Assembly: GCA_030620095.1 (NCBI GenBank)
Contig: JAUTXW010001311.1
Location: 62,001 to 126,000, forward strand
Reading direction: 5' to 3'
Origin: Kuschelorhynchus macadamiae
Lineage: Eukaryota; Arthropoda; Insecta; Coleoptera; Curculionidae
Length of the DNA: 64,000 nt
Positions 36,530-52,194 of the stretch are shown here, in pieces. The notes below the pieces were generated by a model. That model made no database searches, had not been told where the DNA came from, and saw nothing but the letters and a program-made list of their open reading frames with translations. The translations under genes and the position numbers were made by a program. Position 1 is the stretch's first letter. Every line of letters starts with the position of its first letter.

Positions 36530-37560
36530 TGAAGGAAAATTTTTGTTTACTTTCAAAGATAATTGAACGGATTGTATATGATCCAATTATAACTTTTGTT
36601 AACCGGTTTAGGATATTCAAAGCTTGGCAGCATGGCTTCTGCAGTAGCCGTTCTACACATTCTGCGATTTGTGAGTTTTTAAATAACGTTTATGAAAACT
36701 TGAATAATAAAAGTAATTGGCATTTTTATGGATCTTAGCAAAGCTTTCGATCTCGTTGATCATGATCTACTTTAAAAGAACATTTTTCGCCTCGGTTTGA
36801 GTAGCAGAATTTTTGAATTGCTAAACTCATATTTACGAGATTTTCATCGAGTAGTTGATATTAATAAGGTTACATCTAAAGAATTAAGTATTACATGTGG
36901 GGTACCTCAAGGGTCAGTCCTAGGTCCTCTTTTATTTTTATTATTTATTAATGATTTACTGGAAATTTGTAACAATAAGAGAGTGACTTTGTTTGCTGAT
37001 GATAGCAGTTACATGGTGGCTGGTGATAGTATGAAAGAAGCTGCTCAAATGACGCATGAAATGTTAAATTAATTTTATAGTTGGTTTAATGCAAACAAAT
37101 TGTACGTAAATATTGATAAAATCGATTTTCTATGTTTTACTTCTCAAATGCGAGCCATCAATAAATCACATTTGGTTAAAGTTAAGAGTAAATCTGTACA
37201 TCAAGTATACTGTGTAAAATTCTTAGGTGTTTGTAAGCTTACAGCTTTGTAAGAAACCGACAACTATACCCTACGCTATATATAAGTTAAGGCAAAAACT
37301 TCAACAGGTGTTATTTTTGCATACTATTATGCACATTTTTATGTGTGAAGTATGGCATAATTTTCTGGGATAATTGGTCTCATTTAGTACGGGTATTTAA
37401 GTTACAAAAGCGTATAGTTAGATAATTTGCTGGAACATTCCAATTTGCCTCACGTAAGCCCTTGTTTAAAAAATACAGATTGCTAACGTTGTATATATTC
37501 GAAGAATTTTTTTTACAATTAAAGTACTTCCCTCTTGCGAGAGAAATGAAAATATAAAAG
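36530..37560 (+). pseudogene. CR1/jockey-like non-LTR retrotransposon E (RT fragment)
   Basis: The ORF 36523-36738 reads LLSKIIERIVYDPIITFVNR and WQHGFCSSRSTHSAICEFLN. After a shift, FMDLSKAFDLVDHDLL (about 36722-36770). The ORF 36797-37072 has LLNSYLRDFHRVVDINK, ITCGVPQGSVLGPLLFLLFI and catalytic FADDSSYMVAGD. Thumb remnants VYCVKFLGV follow. The catalytic DD pair is intact, but stops at 36774 and 37070 and later frameshifts inactivate it. It is 5'-truncated, starting directly at repeat R. It is distinct from families A/F and B (CGVPQGS and VDHDLL). Confidence 0.82.
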
Positions 37561-37664
37561 TAAAAGAGGATATTGTATATTATTGCCTTTTGATTTTATT
37601 CTGCAGATATAGGAATTAATATTTTAATAATGCAAAATAATTAATTTTATACTTACATTTTTTT

Positions 37665-40110
<2,446 letters not shown>

Positions 40111-40129
40111 TTTACTTCACTTCAACTAG

Positions 40130-40252
40130 TGTACTGGATTTTTACAGGCAGTCAGAAAAAAGACTTCGAACCGTAAGAATCCAATCTCGAATTTTGTAAT
40201 TTAGAAAAATAAAATTTTTTAAAAACGGAATTTCTAGTTATCAATAGTTAAC
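40130..40252 (+). other. Probable end of a 5' LTR of the Gypsy element
   Basis: The sequence just before the primer binding site (AATAAAATTTTTTAAAAACG, ending CAATAGTTAAC) should be the R-U5 end of the 5' LTR, with a polyadenylation-like AATAAA. The left LTR boundary cannot be fixed, because no 3' LTR exists in the window for comparison. Confidence 0.4.
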
Positions 40253-40270
40253 TGGCGCAGTCGGTAGGAT
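40253..40270 (+). other. tRNA primer binding site (tRNA-Ser type)
   Basis: TGGCGCAGTCGGTAGGAT starts with the complement of CCA and then matches the complement of a serine tRNA acceptor stem (CGACTGCG-CCA). The 17.6/297 group of insect Gypsy elements uses tRNA-Ser in this way. Confidence 0.75.
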
Positions 40271-40599
40271 TTTGATAGATATTGATTTGCGATAAACGTA
40301 GATTGCAAATCAATTTTCGGAAATTTTCGAAAACTGTCAAAAATCGAACCTATTGTGATTTTCGATCGTGGAGGTGTCGTGTGCTGTTCAGAGTGGCTTC
40401 TCAGAATTCAGAACACCCATTCCATCGCGGAACTGTCCATCCACCCACCATCTACACGAAGATCGGGAAAGAAACCGAATAGTTCTTTCCGCAAGAAGTT
40501 TTTGAGTGTTCAGACGACATCGCTGGGTATCTGCAAGAGCTTCTTATAGAAGATGACTAGAAGATTTCTGTTGATATTAATGTAAGTGCAATTTGATAA

Positions 40600-42095
40600 A
40601 TGTCTTATGCGGACGACTTGGTAAATATTTTAAACAATTTGTCATTGAATCCTTCAACTAACTCTGACTCTATTTCCCAATCCCAAGCGGAAGTACCAGT
40701 AAATAATATTAATCAAAGTAGTTCTACTGAGAACAATAATTTCACTGAAATTCAATATCTTAGTGCTGAAGATCAATTAGTTTTAGATAATTTTATTTTA
40801 AGTAGTAATACTAGTGCAAATATTAACTTAGAAAACGTAAATCACGAAAACATGACTAACCAATTTAAACCAGAATTTTTAAATTGTGTGCCAATATTTG
40901 ACGGTAACGCTACCGAACTAAATAGATATTTGGCTACGTGCCAATCAATAATTAATCAATTTTACGATGCTACCAATCCCAATAATTTTCAAAATACTTA
41001 TATTCTTAATTCTCTTATAGGAAAACTTAATGGTAACGCTAGGCTAGTTATTAACATACAAAACGTAACTACCTGGCAAGAAGTAAAAGACACTATAGAA
41101 ATTTTGCCGATCGACGTGACGAAAGTTGCCTAAATAGAGATTTGGTAATGTTACGACAAAATTCAAACGAATCCCCGCAAAATTTTTATGATAGATGTCT
41201 AGAAATACTTAATTTGTTATGTAGTTACATAGATGCGCACGAAACTGCAGAAGCAGCAAGAATAAAACGAGAACTATATCAAAATTTGGCATTAAAAACT
41301 TTCTTATCAGGTCTTAGGGAACCGATAGGCACAACTATTAGGTGTATGCGCCCAGGGTCTTTGACCGAGGCCATACAATTGGTAAACCAAGAACAAAATG
41401 TTAAATATTTCCAAAACGGATCCCAAACACAACCAAAAAATTTTGGCAATAACAGAAATATTCCAATTAATCGGCCTTTTAATCAAAATCAAAATTTCAG
41501 TTCGAACGTGCCTTTCTTTAGACCACAACCTAACCATTTTTCACTACCATTTAACGCGCACACCAATCACAATCAATTTAGGCAAAACATTGCACCATTT
41601 TCTAATATAAACAGGCCTCAAATGAATTTTAGACCACCATTCAGGAGTCAAAATAATTCTGGCAATTTTAATAGACCACAACAAAACGTATTTAAACCTA
41701 ATCCTTTCCAACCATTACCTAAGCCAACACCAATGAGTGTGGTATCAAATTCCATTCAAAGACGAGATGAGCCGGCCAACACTTCCCATCAACAAAATCA
41801 GTATCAGCCACCTCGTCCAAAATTCACATTCCAAGAACTGTACAACACCGAAACCAACTCTTGTTTTGATAGTGATACAAACTACGATAACACGCATTAT
41901 GACCATGACCTATCTCACAATTGTTTTCAGTATACCAATAGTGGAGAGTATTCGCAGTACGCAAATACCGGGGAATATTCGCAGAGCTCCCCACTTAATG
42001 AAAACTCTGACGGATATCAAATACAGTCGCAGACTGAAAACGAAACACAGAGCCAAAATTTTCAGGACTCCTCACAAGAGACCGAGCAAATTTGA
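40600..42095 (+). pseudogene. gag: Ty3/Gypsy gag (one frameshift)
   Basis: Frame 1, 40600-41133: MSYADDLVNILNNLSLNPST up to the capsid-like FLNCVPIFDGNATELNRYLA and INIQNVTTWQEVKDT. There a one-base shift changes the frame; the true continuation is NFADRRDESCLNRDLVMLRQ into the ORF 41142-42095 (SPQNFYDRCLEILNLLCSYI, ALKTFLSGLREPIGTTIRCM). The C-terminal ~180 residues are very rich in N, Q, P, F and R (RPFNQNQNF, FRPQPNHF, NRPQQNVFKPNPFQPLP), and I see no CCHC zinc knuckle. Gag forms the capsid of the retrotransposon particle. Apart from the shift it is well preserved. Confidence 0.88.
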
Positions 42096-45000
42096 TAAAC
42101 CAAGTCATTTCCCTAAACACCACTAATTGTAATGAATTGTCCTATATCACCTTTCCTGAATACAACCTTAAACTTTTGATCGATTCCGGATCGACTAAAT
42201 CATTTATTAGCCCTGATTTAGCTTTAAAAACGACCCATTTATTGTTTCCACAGTTTTTCAGAAATCCGCCCTTAAGTATAGTGCCATGATACCAGCATCT
42301 AAAATATTTAAATTACCCCGACAGATTAATCTCAAATTTTTTTATTTAAATTCCGCGATGTATTTGATGGGTTGATTGGAATCGATAACCTAAAATTACT
42401 CCAGGCAAGTTTAGATTATGATAAAGGATTTTTGATTACACCGTATTCAAAAATAAAACTGTCTTTTCATAAAACCAAAACAGAGCTTAATTGTGTAACC
42501 ATCTCTCCAAGATGCGAACAGGTAATTAGCGTTAAGACTAATATAAAAAATGGTGAAATTATAATTCCCTACCAAAAGATTCATAATTGTGAAATTTCCG
42601 AATGCCTTACAATAGCACGCAATGGGAAAGCTCTTACTGCCATTCTCAATAACACTTGCGAGCCTATAACTTTAGATTTTTCCGAGCCCCTTGTTGTAGA
42701 AAAATTCTGTAGACAAGAAATCGAAAATATTGATTTCAACAATTTCGATGACTCACCAAAAACAAAACTAGACCCCTCCTTAATAAGAATAGATCACCTT
42801 AATATTGAGGAAAAAAGTAAAATAATAAACTTGTGTAACCAATTTTCTGATATATTATACCGTGAAGGCACACCCCTTACATTTACTCATAAGATTAAAC
42901 ATCATATTAGAACAGTTGATGAAGTTCCAGTTTATGCAAAAAACTATAGGTATCCATTTATACACAAAAAAAAGGTCGAAAAACAAATTAATAAAATGTT
43001 AAATCAGAATATTATTCGTCCTAGCAGTTCACCTTGGTCAGCGCCCATTTGGGTGGTCCCCAAGAAAATTGACGCTTCGGGGGTGCAAAAATGGAGGGTT
43101 GTTTGCGATTTTCGCGCCCTTAACCTTAAAAGTCTGGACGATAAATACCCCCTCCCGAACATCACAGATCTTTTAGATAAACTTGGAAAATGCCACTATT
43201 TTACAACTCTCGACTTGGCAAGTGGATTTCATCAAATCGAAGTTGATGAAGCCGACATACCTAAAACCGCGTTCAGCACAGAAAATGGCCATTACGAGTA
43301 CTTGCGAATGCCTTTTGGGCTCAAGAATGCCCCCGCGACGTTCCAAGGAGTAATGGATAATATTCTACGCGGAATCACCACCGAAAAATGTGCAGTTTAT
43401 CTAGATGACATAATAGTTTTTTCTAGCTCTCTTCAAGAGCATATAGAAAAGTTAACCGAGGTTTTCAAACGATTCAGGGAATCCAATTTTAAAATCCAGT
43501 TGGATAAATCAGAATTTTTAAAAAAAGAAGTTGCCTACTTAGGGCACATAGTTACCGCAGAGGGCGTTAAGCCCAACCCCGATAAGATTAAAGCTATAAA
43601 AAATTATCCAATACCTAGTACTACTAAACAAATAAAAGGATTTTTGGGTCTCTTAGGATACTACAGACGTTTTATCGATAATTTTGCAAAAATTACAAAA
43701 CCGTTGACAAAATGTCTTAAAAAAGGTGCCAAAATTATTCATAATGAGGAATTTGTCAATTGTTTCAATACTTGTAAAAATCTTCTTATAAATGAACCGA
43801 TATTACAATATCCCGATTTCACGAAACCGTTTAACTTAACTTGCGACGGCAGCAATGTGGCTCTTGGATGCGTCCTCAGTCAAGGCCCAATAGGTCAAGA
43901 CTTGCCCGTAGCATATGCATCGCGAACATTAAACGACTCCGAGCAAAAATGTTCCACCATAGAAAAAGAGTGTCTCTGTATTGTTTGGGCCACAAAGTAT
44001 TTCCGCCGCTACCTATTTGGTAGAAAGTTCAACATTATAACAGATCATAAGCCCCTCCAGTGGCTCTTCTCGTTAAAAGACCCTAGTTCTAAACTGGTTA
44101 GGTGGAGACTCAAATTAGAGGAGTTCGACTACAAAATCATATACAAAAAGAGAAAGCTTAATACAAACGCGGATGCGCTATCGCGAATCGAGTTACACAC
44201 TAAAGAGACAGGCGAAAATTTTGACCTAGGTAGGTACACAAATGAAATAAGCCAAAATAACGAAAGTACCGTGGAAAATCAAAATCTTCAAAACTCACAT
44301 AATATCATAAATAGCGACAACTCCGAAAAGGCGAGCCATGATATAGATCAAATATCTACATTAGTTCATGTAGACGATGAACCTCCAGCTATCCCGGCGC
44401 CCGAACCAGATGATGACAACGCCACTGTTCACTCGAACGCGTCACATGACCCTGTCGCCGGTGTCAATACAAGAAGTTTTACATTCTCCTGCGAAACCTA
44501 AAACCATAATTTTGTTCGAAAAGAAACGTCGGATCATTGCCCAAATTTCCAAAAACGACTTTGAGCAAGACATTTTATATCTAATAAAACAATACGTAGT
44601 ACCAGAAAAATTGTATTACGTTTATTTCGAAAACCCCGATACATATGAACCTTTTTCAGAAGTGATACGAAAAAACTTTAGGTGGCCTTCTATCAATCTT
44701 AAACGCTGTTTGAAAAAATTAATCGATGTGACCGAAAAACAAGACATACCGGAAATTATCAAAAACTACCACGAAGGCAAATCAAATCATCGAGGAATCG
44801 ATGAAACGTTAGAAAAAATCAAAATTAAATATTATTGGCCCAACTTAAAAAATTCAATACAGACTTTTATAAACGATTGCGAAACCTGTCAAATTAGCAA
44901 ATATGAACGTCGCCCAGTCAAAATGAAAATGAATGTAACCCCCACGCCGACCGAGCCCTTTGAAATTGTCCACCTAGATACATATACTCTAGAGCAAAGT

Positions 45001-45211
45001 AAATTTCTAACAATCATAGACAGCTTCTCTAAGTACGCTCAGGCATATCCCTTAAAATCACTGGCCTCAACAGAAATCGTGGATAATCTTCTTTTCTATT
45101 TCTCCCATCATAAAATTCCGAAACAAATTATTGTTGATAACGGTACGGAGTTTAAAAATTCGGTTGTTACTGAATTCATAAAAAGAAAAGGGAAATTTAT
45201 GAGTCGATAGA
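42062..45211 (+). pseudogene. pol: Ty3/Gypsy pol: protease, RT, RNase H, integrase (3' truncated)
   Basis: Pol overlaps the gag end in the -1 frame, typical of Gypsy elements. Protease: LLIDSGSTKSFISPDLAL (about 42172-42225), then a frameshifted stretch to FRDVFDGLIGIDNLKLL. The ORF 42372-44501 (709 codons) has RT motifs SPWSAPIWVVPKK, WRVVCDFRALN, FTTLDLASGFHQIEV, MPFGLKNAPATFQ and the catalytic YLDDIIVFS. LGHIVTAEGVKPNPDKIKAI follows. RNase H: LTCDGSNVALGCVLSQ, TIEKECLCIVWA and TDHKPLQW. After a shift at about 44500 comes integrase: zinc module YHEGKSNHRG and CETCQ, first Asp in HLDTY (about 44970) and second in VDNGTEF (about 45140). The third catalytic Glu, the C-terminus, any env and the 3' LTR are missing; the element stops at 45211. 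Confidence 0.92.
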
Positions 45212-45212
45212 A

Positions 45213-46683
<1,471 letters not shown>

Positions 46684-48378
46684 ATCGAAATACTGATGAG
46701 GATCGGGTATGGAGAAAGAAAACGAAGTCAAGAAGAAGTTGCTGCTTTGTTTCATGAAGGTCATCCGGGTTTACCTCCTTTGTCGCGAAGTACAGTTAGC
46801 AAAATTGAAAAGCAATTTAGGGATTTGGGTTATGTAAGACAGGTTCCTTGAAAAAGAACCCCGAAAGTATCAGATGAGACTAAATTAGATATCCTTTTGG
46901 GTTATCAAGAAAACCCAATTACACCAGCAAGGCAATTATCTCGTGACCACAATATTGATCATAAAACAGTGTTAAAGATCACAAAATCTGCTGACATAAA
47001 ACCATTTAAAATGCAGCCAGTACAAAAGTTATTGACGGATGATTTAGATAGAAGGGTAGAATTTTGCGAAGTCATGATGGCCGCATTGGACAACCGACAA
47101 ATTGAAATAGATTGGATACTTTTTTCTGACGAAGCAAGGTTTACTTTAGAGGGTCAAGTTTGAAAGTTCAACAGAAGTGTATTTATGTTTCAAAGGAATT
47201 TAACCCTTATTCTAGGCAATGCATTGGGCAAAGTCTTGAACCTCTAAACCAGAGTTTCGCAAACTTTTTGTCCTGTAAACCATTTGACGATTTTTTGCAG
47301 TAGACCCCCCGTTTACGTAATATTAAATTGTACTTAACTGTGTAACGTCAAATGTGCTTTTTTCACAGCCGACAGTAGTAACACTCCTCACATTAAAAGA
47401 TTTTTTTTTGTAGAACGGTTTGTTGCAAAAAATTAATTACAATTTTATTTGTATCTTTAGTAAAATGACTGATTTGTATTTTTTTGTCTATTATAAAAAC
47501 TAGGGCAATATTAACTCACACATTGTGAATATTTTGATGGACGAAAACAAAGCAACAACTTTAGCTTTCTGATAACCTGATGTTCTGATAACGATTGATC
47601 GATTGTTTTGATTAACATTTGACTTCAAATGGATAAGGTACAAAGTCATATATTTATGAATTGTTGCAATTATTCTAAGTTTATCCCTATTTACACCTCA
47701 CGAACATCCAAATGCTTTTTTCGTTGATAAGGACCCTATGCAAGACAAAATCGACCATTTGGTTCGATTTCGACCACTTTGGGAATCATAGCTCCAAACC
47801 TGTTAAATCCTATTAACTATCCTCCATTTTAGGTTAATCGTCAAAATTGCCGGTACTATGTAGACGAAAATTCTCATTGAATTGTTGAATGTCACTCACA
47901 GCGTAAAGGAAAAGTGAAAGTTTGGGCTGGAATAATAGGACACAGAATAATTGGTCCATTCTCTTTTGAGGACAACTTAAATGGAGACATCTATTTAAAT
48001 TTTCTCCAAACATTTTTAATACCACAACTGCAAACAATATTCCCTAATACTGGAAATCTAGTCCCCACTTTGCGAAAAATGTAAGAAAGTTCTTAAATGT
48101 TGCATTTCTAAATAGGTGGATAGGACGGCGGGGATTTATAGAGTGGCCGCCCCGATCCCCGGATATGACACCCTTAGATTTTTTTCTTGTGCGGTGATTT
48201 AAAAAGAACGGTCTATGTAACCAGACTTGAAAATCAAGAAGATTTGAAGGCAAGAATTAGAGAAGAAATGCGTTTAATCGCGCCAGAAGTTTTGGAACGG
48301 GTAAGGGAAGAATTCTACCATCGTTTGGGTCTGTGGCAACAAGATAATGTGGCACATTTTCAACAATTTTTACACTAG
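46684..48378 (+). pseudogene. Mariner-family transposase C (related to DD41D), interrupted
   Basis: The frame from 46684 reads KIEILMRIGYGERKRSQEEV, AALFHEGHPGLPPLSRSTVS and KIEKQFRDLGYVRQVP, then a stop and KRTPKVSDETKLDILLGYQE. The ORF 46897-47163 includes RQLSRDHNIDHKTVLKITKS and WILFSDEARFTLEGQV (first catalytic Asp). Coding resumes at about 47833 with NRQNCRYYVDENSH, KVKVWAGIIGHRIIGPFSFE and YLNFLQTFLIPQLQ. The second Asp block is deleted. SPHFAKNVRKFLNVAFLN, WIGRRGFIEWPPRSPDMTPL and DFFL (third Asp) follow. The end 48187-48378 reads ENQEDLKARIREEMRLIAPE. A ~670-base insertion splits the gene after EGQV. Confidence 0.85.
47256..47796. mobile_element. hAT-like MITE inside mariner C (tentative)
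   Basis: The insertion contains CAGAGTTTCGCAAACTTTTT and GCAGTAGACCCCCC, typical of hAT-type non-autonomous elements that begin CAGNGGTTCNCAAACTTTTT. Its right side reads CCACTTTGGGAATCATAGCT and CCAAACCTG, an inverted, weaker match. There is no transposase. Exact ends and an 8-bp duplication could not be fixed by eye. Confidence 0.4.
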
Positions 48379-48699
48379 AAAGGTAAGATTTCAGTTTTAT
48401 TGTTTATATTAATGTTATTTAATTAAATTTAAAAATTAGTCAAAAGAATATTAGTGGCAAATTCCTTTTACAATAAGCTTTCAAAAAAGTTGCCACAAAA
48501 GGTGTCTTCTAATTTGAAAAAAAAAGTTATTTATGACTGGCCCCAGTTTTTGTTTTCATGACAAAAACGAAGCCCATAAAAATCTTTGAGTACCTATTAC
48601 ACTTTCACACAAAAAAACAATTTTGTCTTCTTGGTTCTGGATTTTGTGAGCTTCCAGTCAAATAAAAGAGGAGTCCTAGCGTACGAAACTTTTTATTGT

Positions 48700-48740
48700 A
48701 TGATCTAGCTTTCGAGAATGCGTATTCTCTTCTCCAAGAC
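48700..48740 (-). other. Hairpin plus GAAA motif, possible solo PLE tail
   Basis: The minus strand reads CTTGGAGAA, then the perfect hairpin GAGAAT-ACGC-ATTCTC, then GAAA-GCTAG. The layout (purine core, stem, GAAA) is that of the PLE 3' motifs elsewhere here, but the CTGANGA core is not exact and no PLE protein is adjacent. Confidence 0.3.
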
Positions 48741-48744
48741 TGTT

Positions 48745-49524
48745 CTGAATTAAGAACAAATAAATTCATAAGTTAGGAAAATTCCTTTTACATTTAAGTA
48801 TAAATCTTACCAAAGTGAGGTACAATTAAACAAATCCATTACACACTATAGATGCGCTAATGTAGAACTTAAATTACTTAATGTATGGAATGACCTACTT
48901 AAACACTAAATCACATGATGTGATTTATTCTCAAGTTATAGATAAGATGGTTTAAAATGGCACAAACGTGTGCAGGGAAGTAACTCTCAGTGCTGGTACG
49001 TCGCCGTTGCTGTAAGAAAGATTGTTGAATCACAGCAACATATTCATATAAAAAAATCAAAAAGGCCCATCCTTTTTTCACGAAAATTCCCGTATATCGA
49101 CTCCACTACCAGGACAGTAAAAAGCGAGGTAAAAAGTGTATGCAAACGAACAATAGTAGAGTATAGAGTGAGTATAAAAAAAAAAGCGAAACTGCATTGA
49201 CAATTTTTAACTATCAATAGGAAACAGGCTGCAAGATAAGCGTTGCAAATTGCATAGGGATATTTCCAACAGATTACACTTAGGAGGGCAGCAGACAATT
49301 TTGCCCTTCAAATGATTACGGCTGAAACTCATACACACAGATTGTATGCAGCAGCCCAAACCCAAGGAGAAGGCTATCTGGCAAAGGGATAAACTTGTAC
49401 AGATTTTCTAGAACAAGACGTCCTTTCCCTTAAGAACTACAAAAAAAATATTAAGGATAAATGTTTCTTTTTTTTTTAAATGATGTTTTTGGGCTGATTT
49501 AACCATTCTTATTGTAAACAGGAC

Positions 49525-49525
<1 letters not shown>
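48745..49525. other. No gene recognised
   Basis: About 780 bases. Short frames on both strands show no domain. Confidence 0.45.

Positions 49526-49588
<63 letters not shown>
49526..49588. repeat. (TA)n microsatellite with ACATATACATA interruption
   Basis: Borders the interspersed repeat that starts at 49589. Confidence 0.95.
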
Positions 49589-49590
<2 letters not shown>

Positions 49591-51011
49591 AGCTGACCCG
49601 GCAAACGTTGTTTTGCCATACACAATAGGAAATGTTTTTAAAAGTATCTGACACTATAAGTGTGTGGGAATTTGAAAGAGTAATGAAGCGTTGTAGACAA
49701 TTGAAGCATACTTTATTTAAGTTAATATAGTAATCTTTATTAAAATACCAAATATATTAAATTACAGATTTTGATAGCTTGACACTACTACTAATTATTA
49801 TGGCATTTAAAAAATAAACAAAGATTATTCTCTCAGCGCAATGGAGTGTACAATATTTTTGGTCAGTCCGTCTATTACGGTTCATGAGATATAGCCTGGT
49901 GACAGACGGACGGACGGACAGCAGACTCTTAGTAATAGGGTTCCCGTTTTTACCCTTTGGGTACGGAACCCTAAAAACCGCTGTCGATGGAATAGCTACT
50001 TCAACATCATAAAACCCCTTCATAAAATAAATTTATTAAATGTCTTGAATTTTTTGTTCAATTGCAAAGTGAGTCCTAAAATTGAAATTAACACTCTCAT
50101 AAAATATATTACTCATTTTTTTCGCTGTTAGAATATATTTATTTCAACCCTCTCTTTCAATTTGGTAACTCAACTCCTTCAAAAGTTAACGTTTAAAACA
50201 GATAATTTGGATAAATTTTATTTAGCAAAACAACTGTCCATCACTTTATTTCCACAAAATGTATAATAAATTACATACCTTTAAAGTAAGGGCGTTGCTG
50301 GCACAAAATAAATGTCTATTATTAATTATTAACTGAACTGAAGTAAATTAACTTGAGAGGCGTATCAGTCGAGACACAATTAAAACAAAAAAACTATATT
50401 AAAAACAAAACAATACAGGTTTCATCCTGTCTGAGTACTCCGTAGAGTTGATTTGATACTTGCGCAGGCGCGTATAACCCGTGTATGTGGGGTTGCGGTT
50501 GCGTTGCTGTACGGGAAATTCAATTCAAAATGATTTATTTATACGGGACCGCCAGCTAAATCAATAAATATTTTTAATAACATAAAAGAACAAAAATAAT
50601 TTTCTTTAAAAAAAAACCTGAAACTAAATATGTAATACTCGATTTTTAAGCAAATATAAAAAAATGTGGTAGAAAATAAAAAAAAAGTAGTTTACAACGG
50701 GACTCGAAAAAATTGTAAATAACGTGAATAATACAAAAATAGCTATTAAAAAATAGGGGTTGATGGTAGAAGGGTGAAAATTTAGGGTTGTATGTATTTT
50801 TTAATGCTGAATCGTGAAAAAATAAAAACAAACAATTTTGTCCAAAAATTAAAAAAAAAATTTTTGGGGTGAACCACCCTTAATTTTTAGGGGTGTGAAA
50901 AATAGATGTTGGCCGATTCTCAGACCTACCCAATAAGCACAGAAAATTTTATGAAAATCGGTTTAGCCGTTTCGGAGGAGTTTGGTAACAAACACCGTGA
51001 CACGAGAATTT

Positions 51012-51013
<2 letters not shown>
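49589..51013 (+). mobile_element. Interspersed repeat (CTAGCTGACCCGGC family) in (TA)n
   Basis: The left end CTAGCTGACCCGGCAAACGT and the right end with GTTTAGCCGTTTCGGAGGAG and ACACCGTGACACGAGAATTT are sequences I associate with a widespread arthropod interspersed repeat; the right end resembles 3' tails of RTE-type retrotransposons or SINEs. Both ends abut (TA)n, so it seems to have inserted into a TA microsatellite. The interior has no open RT. It holds a nested segment (49860-49985) with GACAGACGGACGGACGGACA and TTTGGGTACGGAACCCTAAA, another common insect repeat motif. Class assignment is from memory. Confidence 0.5.

Positions 51014-51071
<58 letters not shown>
51014..51071. repeat. (TA)n microsatellite
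   Basis: Borders the right end of the interspersed repeat. Confidence 0.95.
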
Positions 51072-51073
<2 letters not shown>

Positions 51074-52194
51074 CAGACAGATAAAGATAGTGCGATAAAC
51101 GACGATATACATTAGTAAGGGTGTGTCTTTGATTTGTGAATATAAAAAATTAAAAATTTTAGCACTTACTTATTCTAGTTAAAAAAAAATTATTAAGATA
51201 ATGATCAAAAGGACCAAAAGGATGATTAAAGTATTATCTGAAATAGCCATTCGTATCTAAAAAAACTGTAATAATATGTGCGGTGTCCTATGTAAAATAA
51301 GAAAGTTTATCAGTTTAGAAAAAACGCAACACCCGGTATAAACAAAAAACTATTTGTCTTCAATGTTTTCTTTATTTTTATGGTTCTTGATAAGTGCGAC
51401 TTATCGACCTATCACCGTATCAACCTGTAAAACTTTAAGCATGCGCCGGGCACATCACGCAATCTAGCGATTTTGTGATATTAAGTGGTAATCATTGTAA
51501 GGGCATAATTGTCGGTCAGCTTCCGTACTAACTATAAAACTATAAAGAATATCCAGCTATCCAGTTTCATGACCTGGGATTAGAGATGACGCCTAAGCCA
51601 ATTTAACGGCAGCACCAGGTCCAATCGATTTTTCTTTTTAATAATTTGTTGAGATTTTCTAATAGGATTCAATAAAAAACACAGCAGGTTTTTTCGTTGA
51701 TATTGCAATTAATTGACCTGAAGTTAAAACAATGCAATACACTTGTGCAGTTAATGGCAAGGTTCGTATGCCTTTTAAATTTGATAACTCATTTTTCCAT
51801 AGAAAACTCCAAAAAAACCATAAATTTATTATTTACGATACCGCGGGCTGATATTAGAGCCGGAATAACTTTAGAGACGCAAGAAACAGCTAGGACGTAT
51901 AAAATACAAGAGTCGATATTTTTAGTATATTCGAATTTTATTTTCCTCCAATTATCTTAACTATTTTCTCGATAAGACAGTAACTTACACAATACAATTA
52001 GATACTTATGCCAATTAAATGTAAATCGTCAGAAGAAGGTAAGAAAACAAAGCATAATTCGTAAGAGTAGTATAAAAATTAGTAAAAAAGAACAAAACTA
52101 AATTAGAGGTGGAAATTTAGTTATTCAATTCTGGTATTGTTCCTAAAATTGGCACTGCATAACAAAGATGGCAGTTGATTTTGGTTCATTAGTT
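51072..52194. other. No gene recognised
   Basis: About 1.1 kb. An 87-codon frame at 51697-51960 has no domain. No repeat ends were identified. Confidence 0.4.

Noticed and set aside
42062..42100. Slippery heptamer for gag-pol frameshifting (AAATTTG)
   Set aside because: The -1 overlap is real, but the heptamer is not in the required codon register.
47163..47835. Intron inside mariner C
   Set aside because: GT and AG can be found near the edges, but no choice restores the frame, and the interior has hAT-like end motifs, so an insertion fits better.
49860..49985. Tandem GACG/GACA tract as a regulatory site
   Set aside because: It matches the kind of GACGGACGGACA tract found in dispersed insect repeats; nothing supports regulation.
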